A stretch of DNA of 64,000 nt from CAZJRQ01 sp964548535 (GCA_964548535.1 CAZJRQ010000001.1:62001-126000), one strand, 5' to 3'. Shown: positions 1 to 8,319, numbered from the stretch's first letter. Numbers and translations are program-made. The notes: generated by a model not told the origin, from the sequence alone.

Positions 1-195
1 ATACTTGCTGGTAAATTCAGCGATTTTTTCAAGAAGCTTGGATTAAAATCTAGTTTGAGTGACCTGGAAATTGATAATTCGCATTTTGCAGAAATGGCAA
101 ATCGAGCAACAAACAATGGTCAAAATACTGTTGGACATTATCTTGAACTTAATGAAAAACAATTTATTGATATATTAAATATTGCCTTGAAATAA
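1..195 (+). CDS. iron-containing alcohol dehydrogenase, C-terminal end (partial)
   Basis: This is the last 64 codons of a gene that begins before the window; the frame is open from base 1 to the TAA at 193-195. The tail (SDFFKKLGLKSSLSDLEID, then HFAEMANRA and a final helix ending ILNIALK) resembles the C-terminus of Fe-dependent alcohol dehydrogenases of the butanol dehydrogenase (YqhD/BdhA) type, which reduce aldehydes with NAD(P)H. The metal-binding and nucleotide-binding regions lie outside the window, so the family call rests on the tail alone and the substrate cannot be told. Confidence 0.7.
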   Translation: MLAGKFSDFFKKLGLKSSLSDLEIDNSHFAEMANRATNNGQNTVGHYLELNEKQFIDILNIALK

Positions 196-197
196 TA

Positions 198-236
198 AAA
201 ACGCGTTCTGAAAACTTGCATTTCAGAACGCGTTTT
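198..236. terminator. bidirectional intrinsic terminator
   Basis: A 15-bp inverted repeat with arms AAACGCGTTCTGAAA (198-212) and TTTCAGAACGCGTTT (221-235) is flanked by A and T runs. It lies between the convergent dehydrogenase and capA-like genes and can terminate both. Confidence 0.9.
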
Positions 237-263
237 TACTTGTAAAGTATATTAGGAAATTAT

Positions 264-1514
264 TTACTCAATGCTTAAAAAATCTTTAGGTATATAACTC
301 AAACATTTTTCAGCAGCAGATCTATTAAATGAATTATCAAAATGCTTTGTGAATAATTCGTCAGTATATTCAGCATAAGGATAAACAGTGCAGTTGTACC
401 AGTAGGAGTTGAAACTGTCAGCTTCAAAATGTGAAACAACAGGAATAGCTTTGACATTTTCCAATGTAATAACACCAGTGTCATGGTTTTTTATTACATC
501 AAGTTCACCAATTAATCCTATCATCGATTTTGCTTCATACATAGTTGAAAAGAAATTACCTAAACCATAGTACACAAAGGCCTTTGAACCGTCCGGCTTT
601 TCGATATATTCGCAGGTGCTAAGTGCGTGTGCCTGCGTTCCAATTATTAAGTCAGCACCCCATTCAACAAGTTTTGGGGCTAACGTTTGTTGCTGATCAT
701 TAATTTCATTTGAAATCTCAGTTCCAAAATGACAGGAAACAACAACAACATCAGCAATTTCATTAGCTTTCTCAATTTGCTTTTTTATACGCTCTTGTTC
801 AGAAAGGTAAATAACTTCTGCTTTTGCATTGTCATTTAGAAAAACTCCATTGGTGTGTTCCATGTAACCTAAAAATGCAAAGGTAATATCATTCACAGTC
901 ATTGTTTTGATATCTTCTGCATCTTCACTTGAACGATAAGCTCCATAATGCACAACATCTTTCGTGTCCCAATAATCTAATGATGATATAAGTCCATCCT
1001 CACCTTTGTCAAGAACATGATTATTAGACATTGATATAACATTAAAACCTATATCAACAACTTTATCGCCTACAGCAGTAGGACTGCAAAATGTCGGATA
1101 TGAAGATACTTCAAATTCATCGGACACAATAGTTTCTTGATTTAATATTGCAACGTCAGCACCTTTTATGTACTTTTCAATATGCTTATAGCAGTCAGAA
1201 AAATCATATTCTTTACCGCCGCCTTTTTCTAACGCCTCAACATAAATATTGTCATGTATCAAATTATCGCCAACACATACTAAGTGAGCTTTAGTTGTTC
1301 CAGTTAGTTTTTTCTTTTCTTGATCAGAATTTTCTTTAGAATCTGAATCTACTTCAGAATTTCCCTGCTTGTCTATAATGGATTCATTTGAATTTGTTTT
1401 GTCCTTATCTAATTGACTATTTGAATTATCATAAATTTGATTACCGCAAGAAACACTGCTTAAGCAAAACATCAATAAACAAGTGATTGAAATTAATCCT
1501 TTATTTTTACTCAT
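264..1514 (-). CDS. CapA-family (PGA_cap) lipoprotein, metallophosphatase-like
   Basis: 416 aa. The N-terminus is a lipoprotein signal: a hydrophobic stretch followed by SSVSCG, so Cys23 is the likely lipidated residue. A Ser/Asp/Lys-rich spacer reaches about residue 75. The rest is the CapA/PGA_cap fold, related to calcineurin-type phosphoesterases, with visible motifs VCVGDNLIHD, ILNQETI, SMSNNHVLDKG, VVSCHFGTE, IIGTQAHAL and YYGLGNF. CapA is linked to poly-gamma-glutamate capsule synthesis, but solitary lipoproteins like this are widespread in Clostridia without capB or capC, and none is adjacent here. The enzymatic substrate is therefore unknown. Start chosen at an ATG preceded by AAGGGG. 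It is divergent from the next gene and shares a terminator with the upstream dehydrogenase. Confidence 0.85.
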   Translation of the reverse strand: MSKNKGLISITCLLMFCLSSVSCGNQIYDNSNSQLDKDKTNSNESIIDKQGNSEVDSDSKENSDQEKKKLTGTTKAHLVCVGDNLIHDNIYVEALEKGGGKEYDFSDCYKHIEKYIKGADVAILNQETIVSDEFEVSSYPTFCSPTAVGDKVVDIGFNVISMSNNHVLDKGEDGLISSLDYWDTKDVVHYGAYRSSEDAEDIKTMTVNDITFAFLGYMEHTNGVFLNDNAKAEVIYLSEQERIKKQIEKANEIADVVVVSCHFGTEISNEINDQQQTLAPKLVEWGADLIIGTQAHALSTCEYIEKPDGSKAFVYYGLGNFFSTMYEAKSMIGLIGELDVIKNHDTGVITLENVKAIPVVSHFEADSFNSYWYNCTVYPYAEYTDELFTKHFDNSFNRSAAEKCLSYIPKDFLSIE

Positions 1515-1727
1515 GATTTTTAAACCCCTTACATTTTTCGAATTTGCACTTTACTTATGGTGAATTTATGTTATAATATTTATGTATACTAATTGTATCA
1601 TAATTAATATGATTTTTCAAGAAAAAAAGGAATAAATTTGAAGAATTTATAATTATATAGGGAAGTTGGGCAGATTTCACGCTTAATTTTATTGAATTAT
1701 ACTTGAATTTGGAGTGTGGGAATAAAT

Positions 1728-2162
1728 ATGAAAATTTTAATAGATGCGGACGGTTGTCCAGTAGTTAAAATAACAGTAGCGCAGGCAAAAAAGCATGGTT
1801 TAGAAGCTGTAATTATTGCAGATACAGCACATGAATTTCGTGATGATTATGCTAAAGTTATTATTGTTGACAAAAGTGCAGATAGTGCAGATTTCAGACT
1901 TGCGAATTTAGTACAAGCTGGTGATATAGCCATTACACAAGATTATGGTCTAGCTGCAATGATTCTGGCGAAAAAAGGTATTCCAATTAGGCAGGATGGT
2001 TTAGTTTATAATAATGACAATATTGATACACTTTTAATGGCACGTCATACTGCAAAGAAAATTCGCAGAGCTGGCGGGCGATTAAAAGGTCCGTCTAAGC
2101 GTACATCAGAAGATGACAAGGCTTTTTTGAAATCACTATGTGAAATTCTTGATAAGCATTGA
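1728..2162 (+). CDS. YaiI/YqxD family protein (DUF188)
   Basis: 144 aa, full length for the family. The hallmark N-terminus MKILIDADGCPVV is present, followed by the conserved THEFRDDYAKV-like region (here AHEFRDDYAKVIIVD), ITQDYGLAAMIL, and the basic C-terminal segment RRAGGRLKGPSKRT. The fold is PIN/NYN-like, so a nuclease activity is possible, but the function has not been established. I start at ATG 1728, which gives the canonical N-terminus; a GTG at 1716 is in frame but less likely. GGAG at 1711-1714 is the ribosome site. A TATAAT at 1572-1577 could be the -10 of this gene. The next gene follows after 38 nt. Confidence 0.88.
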   Translation: MKILIDADGCPVVKITVAQAKKHGLEAVIIADTAHEFRDDYAKVIIVDKSADSADFRLANLVQAGDIAITQDYGLAAMILAKKGIPIRQDGLVYNNDNIDTLLMARHTAKKIRRAGGRLKGPSKRTSEDDKAFLKSLCEILDKH

Positions 2163-2200
2163 GTGTGACTTTAACAATAAATTAAATGGGGGAAAATAAA

Positions 2201-3322
2201 TTGTTTTTATTCTTTTTCGCGGCAGTTTTGCTAATGATCTTATATTCATTAGTTAAATTTCGAAGATATTGGAAAAAACTTGAGCTGCCTGTATCATTGT
2301 ATTGGATTTTTCAAGTTATGCTGCTCGGCAGTTTGATATTGAAATTTATAGGCAAGCTTCGTGTTGATAATGCTTTGATGATGACAGTAGCGTCATTCAT
2401 TAATTCTACCTATTTGATTATGGTTGTATATTCAGCAGTGTTTTTTGTGATTGGAGATATAATTTCTCTGATTGCAAAACTGACTAAAAAGAATGAAAGT
2501 CGATTTGTTCGTTTTGTTAGGGGGCGTAAATATATTGTACTTATGTTTATCACGACCTTTACAATAGCAGTAATAGGCTATGTAAATATGGGTATAATTC
2601 GTCAAACTGATTATAGTGTTGAGATTAATAAAATTTCAAAAAATGAAAGCCTTAGTATAGCAATGCTTTCTGATTTACACATCGGAACTGGTGTAACCAA
2701 AGGTGGCATAGATAAAATTGTCGACGAAATTAATGATATGAATGTTGATGTGGTTTTTCTTATAGGTGATATTATTGATGATGGCACTACTGATGATGAG
2801 ATTGATTATATGTCAAATAGATTTTCAGATATTAATTCAAAATATGGAATTTATTTTGTTAATGGAAATCACGAGGGCTATACTAATCGTGATTTAAGCG
2901 ATGTTTATGAAAAAGCAGGAATAACAATTCTAGAAGATGATTTAGTTACAATTGCTGATGACATAACTGTTTACGGTCGCAAGGACTTATCTCAAGATCC
3001 AAAAGATATTGAAGAACTTTCAGAGCTTTTAAAAGAAAATAATATTAGCAAGGCATATCCAATAATCGTACTAAATCATCAGCCAAGAGAGTTGCAGCAA
3101 ATTTCGCAAGCAGATGTTGATTTGACTTTGTGTGGTCATACACATGGTGAGCAGTTTCCGCTGACATCTAGATTAGTTTCGAGATTTAATGATTTTGCAT
3201 ATGGCGAAAAAAAGTATGATAACATGACAGCCATAGTTTCATCAGGCACAGGCGGTTGGGGAGTGCATTATAAATTTCCAGCTAAGAGTGAAATTGTTAG
3301 AATTGAGTTGAAATTCAAGTAA
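2201..3322 (+). CDS. membrane-anchored metallophosphoesterase (YkuE/YaeI-like)
   Basis: About 373 aa. The first 150 residues contain three to four hydrophobic segments; the rest is a calcineurin-type phosphoesterase with all metal motifs: LSDLHIGTG (D-x-H), LIGDIIDDG (GDxxDD), NGNHEGY (GNHE), VLNHQPRE and CGHTHGEQF (GHTH). Relatives such as YkuE act outside the membrane, some on lipid pyrophosphates, but the substrate here is unknown. The start is a choice: ATG 2186 has no Shine-Dalgarno, whereas the in-frame TTG at 2201 has GGGGG at 2188-2192, 8 nt upstream, so I prefer TTG. No terminator is obvious before the B12 promoter. Confidence 0.85.
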   Translation: MFLFFFAAVLLMILYSLVKFRRYWKKLELPVSLYWIFQVMLLGSLILKFIGKLRVDNALMMTVASFINSTYLIMVVYSAVFFVIGDIISLIAKLTKKNESRFVRFVRGRKYIVLMFITTFTIAVIGYVNMGIIRQTDYSVEINKISKNESLSIAMLSDLHIGTGVTKGGIDKIVDEINDMNVDVVFLIGDIIDDGTTDDEIDYMSNRFSDINSKYGIYFVNGNHEGYTNRDLSDVYEKAGITILEDDLVTIADDITVYGRKDLSQDPKDIEELSELLKENNISKAYPIIVLNHQPRELQQISQADVDLTLCGHTHGEQFPLTSRLVSRFNDFAYGEKKYDNMTAIVSSGTGGWGVHYKFPAKSEIVRIELKFK

Positions 3323-3329
3323 ATTTAAC

Positions 3330-3359
3330 TTGACAAGATTCGCTAGCGTATGTTATAAT
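3330..3359 (+). promoter_or_regulatory. sigma-A promoter of the B12 operon
   Basis: Perfect TTGACA (3330-3335) and perfect TATAAT (3354-3359), 18 bp apart. Transcription should begin near 3366, about 15 nt before the riboswitch aptamer. Confidence 0.85.
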
Positions 3360-3380
3360 AGCTTTAAAATTTAATAATTT

Positions 3381-3520
3381 AGGAGCATGGTTTGAAAAGT
3401 TGTTAACTTAGTAGATTAAAAGGGAATCCGGTTTGAATCCGGAACAACCGTCATTACTGTGTTTGATATATTGTGCGCTGAAACGTAAATGTATCATTAG
3501 TCAGAATACTCCCATGCTTT
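3381..3520 (+). promoter_or_regulatory. cobalamin riboswitch aptamer
   Basis: The conserved B12-aptamer elements appear in order: closing stem arm AGCATGG (3384-3390), AAAAGGGAATCCGG (from 3418) with the hairpin TCCGG-TTTGAA-TCCGG, AACAACCGTCATTACTGT (the family's CCCGCAACTGT region), and the B12-box-like AGTCAGAATACTCCCATGC (3499-3517), whose CCATGCT closes the stem. Length and order fit the Rfam cobalamin class. It senses adenosyl- or aquo/methylcobalamin; which one cannot be told by eye. It sits in the leader of a transport operon and so should switch uptake off when B12 is plentiful. Confidence 0.9.
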
Positions 3521-3521
3521 G

Positions 3522-3560
3522 TTGGTATTGCCATCTTGGACGATGAAGAAGTGCAACCGA
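3522..3560 (+). promoter_or_regulatory. candidate anti-antiterminator hairpin of the riboswitch expression platform
   Basis: A hand-paired stem: TTGG (3522-3525) with CCGA (3557-3560), TTGC (3528-3531) with GCAA (3553-3556), CATC (3532-3535) with GATG (3542-3545), loop TTGGAC. It begins directly after the aptamer. Its 3' half (3545-3557) can instead pair with 3660-3672, which overlaps the terminator's left arm, so it may act as the switching element. No folding program was run. Confidence 0.5.
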
Positions 3561-3664
3561 TTTTATTGACGCTGTTTTTATATGTCATTAAACTCTGCCT
3601 GCATTTTTATGTTCAAGGTATAGTTTTTAATGTGAAAATAAAATAGCATATTTAAGTCTGTTGT

Positions 3665-3700
3665 GCTTTCTCTATTTTTTGGATAGAGAAAGCTTTTTTT
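3665..3700 (+). terminator. riboswitch-controlled intrinsic terminator (attenuator)
   Basis: A perfect 10-bp stem, GCTTTCTCTA (3665-3674) with TAGAGAAAGC (3684-3693), followed by seven T residues (3694-3700). It lies between the cobalamin aptamer and the first gene of the operon, the usual position for transcription attenuation. Confidence 0.9.
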
Positions 3701-3731
3701 ATGTAAAAAATAGTTTTAGGGAGTGATTTAG

Positions 3732-3986
3732 TTGGACGCTGATATGAAAAAGCAATATGCTATTGATTTGCTGATGGAAAAATCTAAGCAATTAGGCAGA
3801 AATCCTAAAAGAGATGATTTTGACTCGCAAACTCAATGTCTTATAAAGCAAAAGCTAGGACCATGGCCTAGAGCATTGGAGCAAGCTGGTTTGAAAGATG
3901 TTACCAAAATTTCGTCAGCTGAGAAAAATCGAAAAAAGCGTAAAAGAGTAAAACTCAATTGTAAGGCTAAAACGACTGATAATTAA
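3732..3986 (+). CDS. small basic protein with a homing-endonuclease-associated (HNH-repeat-like) motif
   Basis: 84 aa, first gene after the riboswitch terminator. The core, KKQYAIDLLMEKSKQLGR then PKRDDFDSQ and LGPWPRALEQAGL, resembles one copy of the homing-endonuclease-associated repeat (PF18780-like), a small helical DNA-binding unit, followed by a Lys/Arg-rich tail. No nuclease catalytic motif is present. Start is TTG 3732 with AGGGAG at 3718-3723, 8 nt upstream; the ATG at 3744 would be 20 nt from that site. It could be a regulator or a passenger in the B12 operon. Family call moderate, function unknown. Confidence 0.65.
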   Translation: MDADMKKQYAIDLLMEKSKQLGRNPKRDDFDSQTQCLIKQKLGPWPRALEQAGLKDVTKISSAEKNRKKRKRVKLNCKAKTTDN

Positions 3987-4048
3987 GAAATCACTAGCAA
4001 GCTATAATCATAAAATAACAGAAAAATAATGAAAAGGATTGAAGTAAT

Positions 4049-6502
4049 ATGAAAATCGCATCAAGAATACTGTCATTTGCAACTTCAACAGTATTAACAT
4101 TAGGAGTGTTGCCTCTATCTGTAATCGCAGATAATAGCAGTCAAAAAGTCAGAGTAATTGTGGAGAACAAGACTTGTTCAACTCAAAGCGGAGCCGATTG
4201 GGAGGGTGTTCTTATTGATGAATGGGTAGAAATTGATAACGCATCATCAGTTGTTTCAATCATTACAGAAACTGCTAAATCCAAGGGATATAGCTTAGCA
4301 TTCTCAGATTGGGGATATGTTTCTGAAATTAACAATCTTTCAGAGTTTGATTGCGGATCAATGAGCGGTTGGTCTTTGCTAGTAAATGACTGGTTTACTA
4401 GTGATACAATGGATACTTATACAGTAAGTTCAGGCGCAATTTCATCAGGTGACGAAATTACTTTTGCATATACAAGTAATTACGGTGCAGATTTAGGCAG
4501 CTTGTGGGATAATAATGAAACCATTTTAACTTCACTTGATTTTAGTGTCGGAAAACTTTCTGAAAGTTTTAATTCTGAAAAAACAGAATATATGCTAACT
4601 CTGCCAAAAGATGTAGATAGTATTGAAGTAACACCAATTGCTAAGAATAAGAATTTTCAAACAAGAGTTTATAAAAATAAATATACACCAGATGAAAACG
4701 GTTCAGAGTATAAACGTTCTGAGAAAATTTCAGTAGTGAACGGCGATAAAATATATGTAGGTGTTGGCAACAGTGAATGGCCAAGTATGAGCACAGCGGA
4801 AAATGAAACGGTATATTGCATTAATATTTCTGACGGAACAGCTGAAATTCTAACTGCTAAAATAGAATATGGTGAGTGGGATTTAGCGTTTTCACCAAAT
4901 CAGTATAGCTATCAAGTGATTATTGATGATGATAAAAATTTACCAAAACTAACTTTTACTGCAACAAGCGGAACTACTGTAAAGCTTGACGGAGAAAAAA
5001 TTAATAGCAATAATAATGATGAGTATGAAATTTCACTAACAAAATCAAAGCAAAAAGTAACAGTGTCATCTTCTAGCGGTACTGAAAATACATATACTTT
5101 TAGCTGTATAGAAAAAAGTGAGTTTGAACAGCAAAAGATTACACAAGTTGAAAACCTAATTGATGAAATAGGCGAAGTAAATCTATCAAGTAAATCTAAA
5201 ATTAATGCAGCAAGAAATGCTTATAATAATCTGACTGAAACACAGAAAAAATTAGTAAGTAATTACGAAATTTTGCTTAAAGCGGAGCAGGCATATCAAT
5301 CAATTGTTAATCAAAATAGTACAGCTATCAAAGATATTTATGAAAATACAGGAGATTTTCTTCTGAAAGGTAACGTTCCAACTGTTTCCTCTGTTGGCGG
5401 CGAGTGGATAATCATCGCACTGGCAAGAAGCGGTCGTTTAACTGATGAATTTGAAAATGGATATTATCAAAACCTAGTAGACTATGTAACTCAAAAAAAT
5501 TCAGCACAACTACATAAGTCAAAGTCAACAGATAATTCCAGAGCAATTTTAGCATTAACAGCAATCAAAAAAGATGTTACAAACGTAGCAGGATTTAATC
5601 TGCTAGAACCTTTATCTGATTTTGATTACTTAAAAAAGCAAGGAATTAACGGACCTACATGGGCGTTAATCGCACTAGATTCAATTGATTATGACATTCC
5701 GCAAACTGATGCTAAAAACCAAACTACAAGAGAAAAGATAATAGATTATCTATTAGAAAATGAGTTGCCTAATGGTGGTTGGACACTTTCAGGTAATGAA
5801 ATTAATTTTGATATTACAGGAATGGTTTTGACAGCTTTAGCACCTTATTATGATAATGAAAATGTAAAATCAGCAGTTGCTAGAACAGTAGATAAACTTT
5901 CAGAAATTCAGAATTCAAACGGTGGTTTTTCAGGTAGCTTTCAAGAAACATCTGAAAGCTTGTCAATGATTATTCTAGGACTTTCCTCAATAGGAATTGA
6001 CATGTCAAATGATGAAAGATTTATTAAAAATGGAAACTCAATTTTTGATGCATTTAAAAAATACAATACTGAAAATGGCGGGTTTAAACATCTTATTGAC
6101 GGTTTAGTTGACCAAATGGCAACAGAACAAGCGTATTTAGCGTTATCAGCATATACTCGCCTTGCTAGTAATAAACCTAGCCTGTTTGATTATAGTGATT
6201 TGTATGAAACAGAAAATCCTGAGAATAGTTCAAGCGAATCAAGCGAGAGTAATATTGATAATTCAAGTGAAAATTCCAGCAATTTGTCAAGCGTAATTGA
6301 AAGTGATTCAGAATCAAATCAGAATAGTAACAATGATTCTAATAATACAAGTACCGTATCATCTAACGAGAATTCAAGCAAAACCTCGAGCAATGACAGT
6401 GTTCCGAAAACAGGAGATGTAAATAAAACTTTGTTTGTTTTGTCGGCTCTAGTTACTCTAGCGGCATTTTCAGTTGCGAAATTCAAAAGCAGAAAACAAT
6501 AA
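4049..6502 (+). CDS. sortase-anchored transcobalamin/intrinsic-factor-like protein (DUF4430 plus alpha/alpha toroid)
   Basis: 817 aa surface protein. In order: signal peptide (1-27, VIADNS cleavage region); DUF4430/transcobalamin-like beta domain (about 34-151, key motifs FDCGSMSGWSLLVNDWF and SGDEITFAYTSNYG); two cadherin-like beta-sandwich segments (about 160-262 and 268-354); a helical spacer (355-420); an alpha/alpha toroid of prenyltransferase/squalene-cyclase type (about 424-720, with NGGW, NGGF and NGGF repeats); a Ser/Asn-rich wall linker (721-784); and a sorting signal VPKTGD (785-790), hydrophobic segment and KSRKQ tail. Human intrinsic factor is an alpha/alpha barrel followed by the same beta domain, so both halves are here in the reverse order. 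With the B12 riboswitch upstream and ECF genes downstream, I infer a cell-wall cobalamin-binding protein. The isolated toroid might otherwise be taken for a terpene cyclase, but no DxDD or similar acid motif is seen. ATG start with AAAGG at 4031-4035, rather far upstream. Confidence 0.85.
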   Translation: MKIASRILSFATSTVLTLGVLPLSVIADNSSQKVRVIVENKTCSTQSGADWEGVLIDEWVEIDNASSVVSIITETAKSKGYSLAFSDWGYVSEINNLSEFDCGSMSGWSLLVNDWFTSDTMDTYTVSSGAISSGDEITFAYTSNYGADLGSLWDNNETILTSLDFSVGKLSESFNSEKTEYMLTLPKDVDSIEVTPIAKNKNFQTRVYKNKYTPDENGSEYKRSEKISVVNGDKIYVGVGNSEWPSMSTAENETVYCINISDGTAEILTAKIEYGEWDLAFSPNQYSYQVIIDDDKNLPKLTFTATSGTTVKLDGEKINSNNNDEYEISLTKSKQKVTVSSSSGTENTYTFSCIEKSEFEQQKITQVENLIDEIGEVNLSSKSKINAARNAYNNLTETQKKLVSNYEILLKAEQAYQSIVNQNSTAIKDIYENTGDFLLKGNVPTVSSVGGEWIIIALARSGRLTDEFENGYYQNLVDYVTQKNSAQLHKSKSTDNSRAILALTAIKKDVTNVAGFNLLEPLSDFDYLKKQGINGPTWALIALDSIDYDIPQTDAKNQTTREKIIDYLLENELPNGGWTLSGNEINFDITGMVLTALAPYYDNENVKSAVARTVDKLSEIQNSNGGFSGSFQETSESLSMIILGLSSIGIDMSNDERFIKNGNSIFDAFKKYNTENGGFKHLIDGLVDQMATEQAYLALSAYTRLASNKPSLFDYSDLYETENPENSSSESSESNIDNSSENSSNLSSVIESDSESNQNSNNDSNNTSTVSSNENSSKTSSNDSVPKTGDVNKTLFVLSALVTLAAFSVAKFKSRKQ

Positions 6503-6525
6503 ATAATTCAAAAAAGGAGTGCTGA

Positions 6526-7416
6526 ATGATTGATTTTATAAAAAAGCATAAAAATAAAATAATTGCTAGTGTTGCTGTGATTGTTGTTTTAGCATTTGCT
6601 TTTTGGTATGGCGGAAGTGCTCCAAATTCACGCGGTTGGAGTATTAATGATAGCTCTAAGGTAACAACTTCATCTGCTGATTCTTCTTATATAGATGACA
6701 ATTCATCACTTGTTTCGACCAGTGATGATAGCAGTGATTTATCTCAGTTAGATAGTACAGCAAACAGCAAAAATGATTCAAGCATTAAAGATAAAGATAG
6801 CAGTTCTGAAAAAGAGAAAAACACTGAATCAGAAGATAATCCATTCGACCAAAACTCAGAAAACAACAACGATAACGTTTCTGAAAACAACAATCATGAA
6901 GATGTCGGAGAAAGTGACCAAAATCATGCTGAAAATACTACAACAAGTGTAACTACGAAAAAAACTGCAGATACACAATCAGCGCCAAAAGAAAATAAGC
7001 AAAAAACGTGTACGATTTCAATATTATGTAATACACTTTTGGATAATTGGGATAGCGTAAATGATGATATAAAAGATTTTGTGCCAGAGAATGGTGTTAT
7101 TTTATCTAAACGTACAGTAAATTTTAATGACGGTGATACAGTTTTTGATGTTTTGAAAAACAGCTGTCAGGATAATAATATTCATTTGGAATTTGAATTT
7201 ACTCCACTTTATAACTCGATTTATATAGAAGGAATTTCAAACATTTATGAATTTGATGCTGGCAGTTTATCTGGTTGGCTGTATAGCGTGAATGACGATT
7301 TCCCGAGCTATAGTAGTTCAAAATACACAATAAACGACGGTGACGATATAAACTTCGTTTACACCTGTGATTTAGGTAAAGACGTCGGCGGAGAAAATTC
7401 AGGTCAATGGGGATAA
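6526..7416 (+). CDS. membrane-anchored DUF4430 (transcobalamin-like beta domain) protein
   Basis: 296 aa. An uncleaved-looking N-terminal membrane segment (about 10-29), then a 125-residue linker very rich in Ser, Asp, Asn, Glu and Thr, then one DUF4430 domain (about 167-296) with the motifs YEFDAGSLSGWLYSVNDDFP and NDGDDINFVYTCDLG. The same domain opens the upstream sortase-anchored protein. There is no lipobox, so it is probably held by its transmembrane helix with the domain outside. Starting 23 nt after the previous stop with an AAAAGGAG site, it is cotranscribed with the ECF genes. I infer a relay that receives corrinoid from the wall protein and presents it to the transporter; direct evidence is lacking. 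DUF4430 also occurs outside B12 loci. Confidence 0.82.
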   Translation: MIDFIKKHKNKIIASVAVIVVLAFAFWYGGSAPNSRGWSINDSSKVTTSSADSSYIDDNSSLVSTSDDSSDLSQLDSTANSKNDSSIKDKDSSSEKEKNTESEDNPFDQNSENNNDNVSENNNHEDVGESDQNHAENTTTSVTTKKTADTQSAPKENKQKTCTISILCNTLLDNWDSVNDDIKDFVPENGVILSKRTVNFNDGDTVFDVLKNSCQDNNIHLEFEFTPLYNSIYIEGISNIYEFDAGSLSGWLYSVNDDFPSYSSSKYTINDGDDINFVYTCDLGKDVGGENSGQWG

Positions 7417-7431
7417 GCAAGGAGGAGAAAC

Positions 7432-8319
7432 ATGGATAGCTTTTCGAAATATCATCCAATAGTAAATTTCACATATTTCATAGTTGTATTTATTCTATCT
7501 ATGTTTATTATCAATCCAATATTTATAGCGATTTCACTTGTATGTGCTATAACATATTCAATTTATTTAAGCGGGCGCAAAAGCGTCCGTTTTGGTCTTT
7601 TTTATCTTTTGCCCATGATGTTAATGATTGTAATTATTAACCCTGCATTTAATCATAGAGGTGTGACTATTTTGACATATCTGCCCACTGGCAATCCATT
7701 GACACTAGAATCTATAATATACGGTGTTTCGTCAGCCTGCCTAATGGCTGGGGTGGTTATGTGGTTTAGATGCTTTAATAATGTTATCACAGCCGATAAA
7801 TTTATGTATCTTTTCGGACGAATTATTCCCTCACTTAGTTTGGTTCTATCTATGACAATCCGATTTGTTCCGCAGTTTAAAATTCAGTTTAACAAAGTTC
7901 GCGATGCACAAAAGTGTATAGGAAAGGACATCTCAGACGGTACGATTTTAGTAAGATTAAAAAACATGACAAGAATTTTTTCTGTTATGATTACATGGTC
8001 ATTAGAAAATGGTGTTGAAACCGCAACATCAATGAAAAGCAGAGGATATGGTCTAAAAGGCAGAACAGCCTATTCACTTTTTTCGTTTGAAAAGCGTGAT
8101 TTCTCAGCGTTATCTGTTATTATAGTATTATCAGCATATATTTTCACAGGTATGGCAAGTGGGGTTGTTGACTTTAAATTCTATCCAGCAATCAAGCCGC
8201 CTCAAATGACAATGTTTTCAGCTAGTGTTTATTTTGCTTATTCTGCGCTATGTATAATTCCAATGATTTTGAATGTTAGGGAGGATATTAAATGGAAATC
8301 TATAAAATCAAGAATTTAA
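7432..8319 (+). CDS. ecfT: energy-coupling factor transporter transmembrane subunit EcfT
   Basis: 295 aa CbiQ/EcfT-family membrane protein with N-terminal helices from about residue 13 to 120, a cytoplasmic helical region and a C-terminal helix near 272-290. The coupling motif lies in MKSRGYGLKGR (around residue 202), the SRG form of the A-R-G signature that contacts the ATPases. Strong AAGGAGGAG site 15 nt after the DUF4430 gene. It overlaps the ATPase/S fusion by 28 nt, implying coupled translation. In ECF transporters EcfT couples ATP hydrolysis to toppling of the substrate-binding S subunit; here all partners lie in the next gene. Confidence 0.93.
   Translation: MDSFSKYHPIVNFTYFIVVFILSMFIINPIFIAISLVCAITYSIYLSGRKSVRFGLFYLLPMMLMIVIINPAFNHRGVTILTYLPTGNPLTLESIIYGVSSACLMAGVVMWFRCFNNVITADKFMYLFGRIIPSLSLVLSMTIRFVPQFKIQFNKVRDAQKCIGKDISDGTILVRLKNMTRIFSVMITWSLENGVETATSMKSRGYGLKGRTAYSLFSFEKRDFSALSVIIVLSAYIFTGMASGVVDFKFYPAIKPPQMTMFSASVYFAYSALCIIPMILNVREDIKWKSIKSRI

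Noticed and set aside
1716..1727. GTG start for the YaiI-like protein
   Set aside because: It would sit within the ribosome site region and adds residues not found in the family; ATG 1728 gives the canonical MKILIDADGCP.
4049..6502. Terpene cyclase or prenyltransferase assignment of the toroid
   Set aside because: The NGGF/NGGW repeats fit that fold, but no catalytic Asp motif is seen, and the protein is secreted and wall-anchored next to a B12 transporter.
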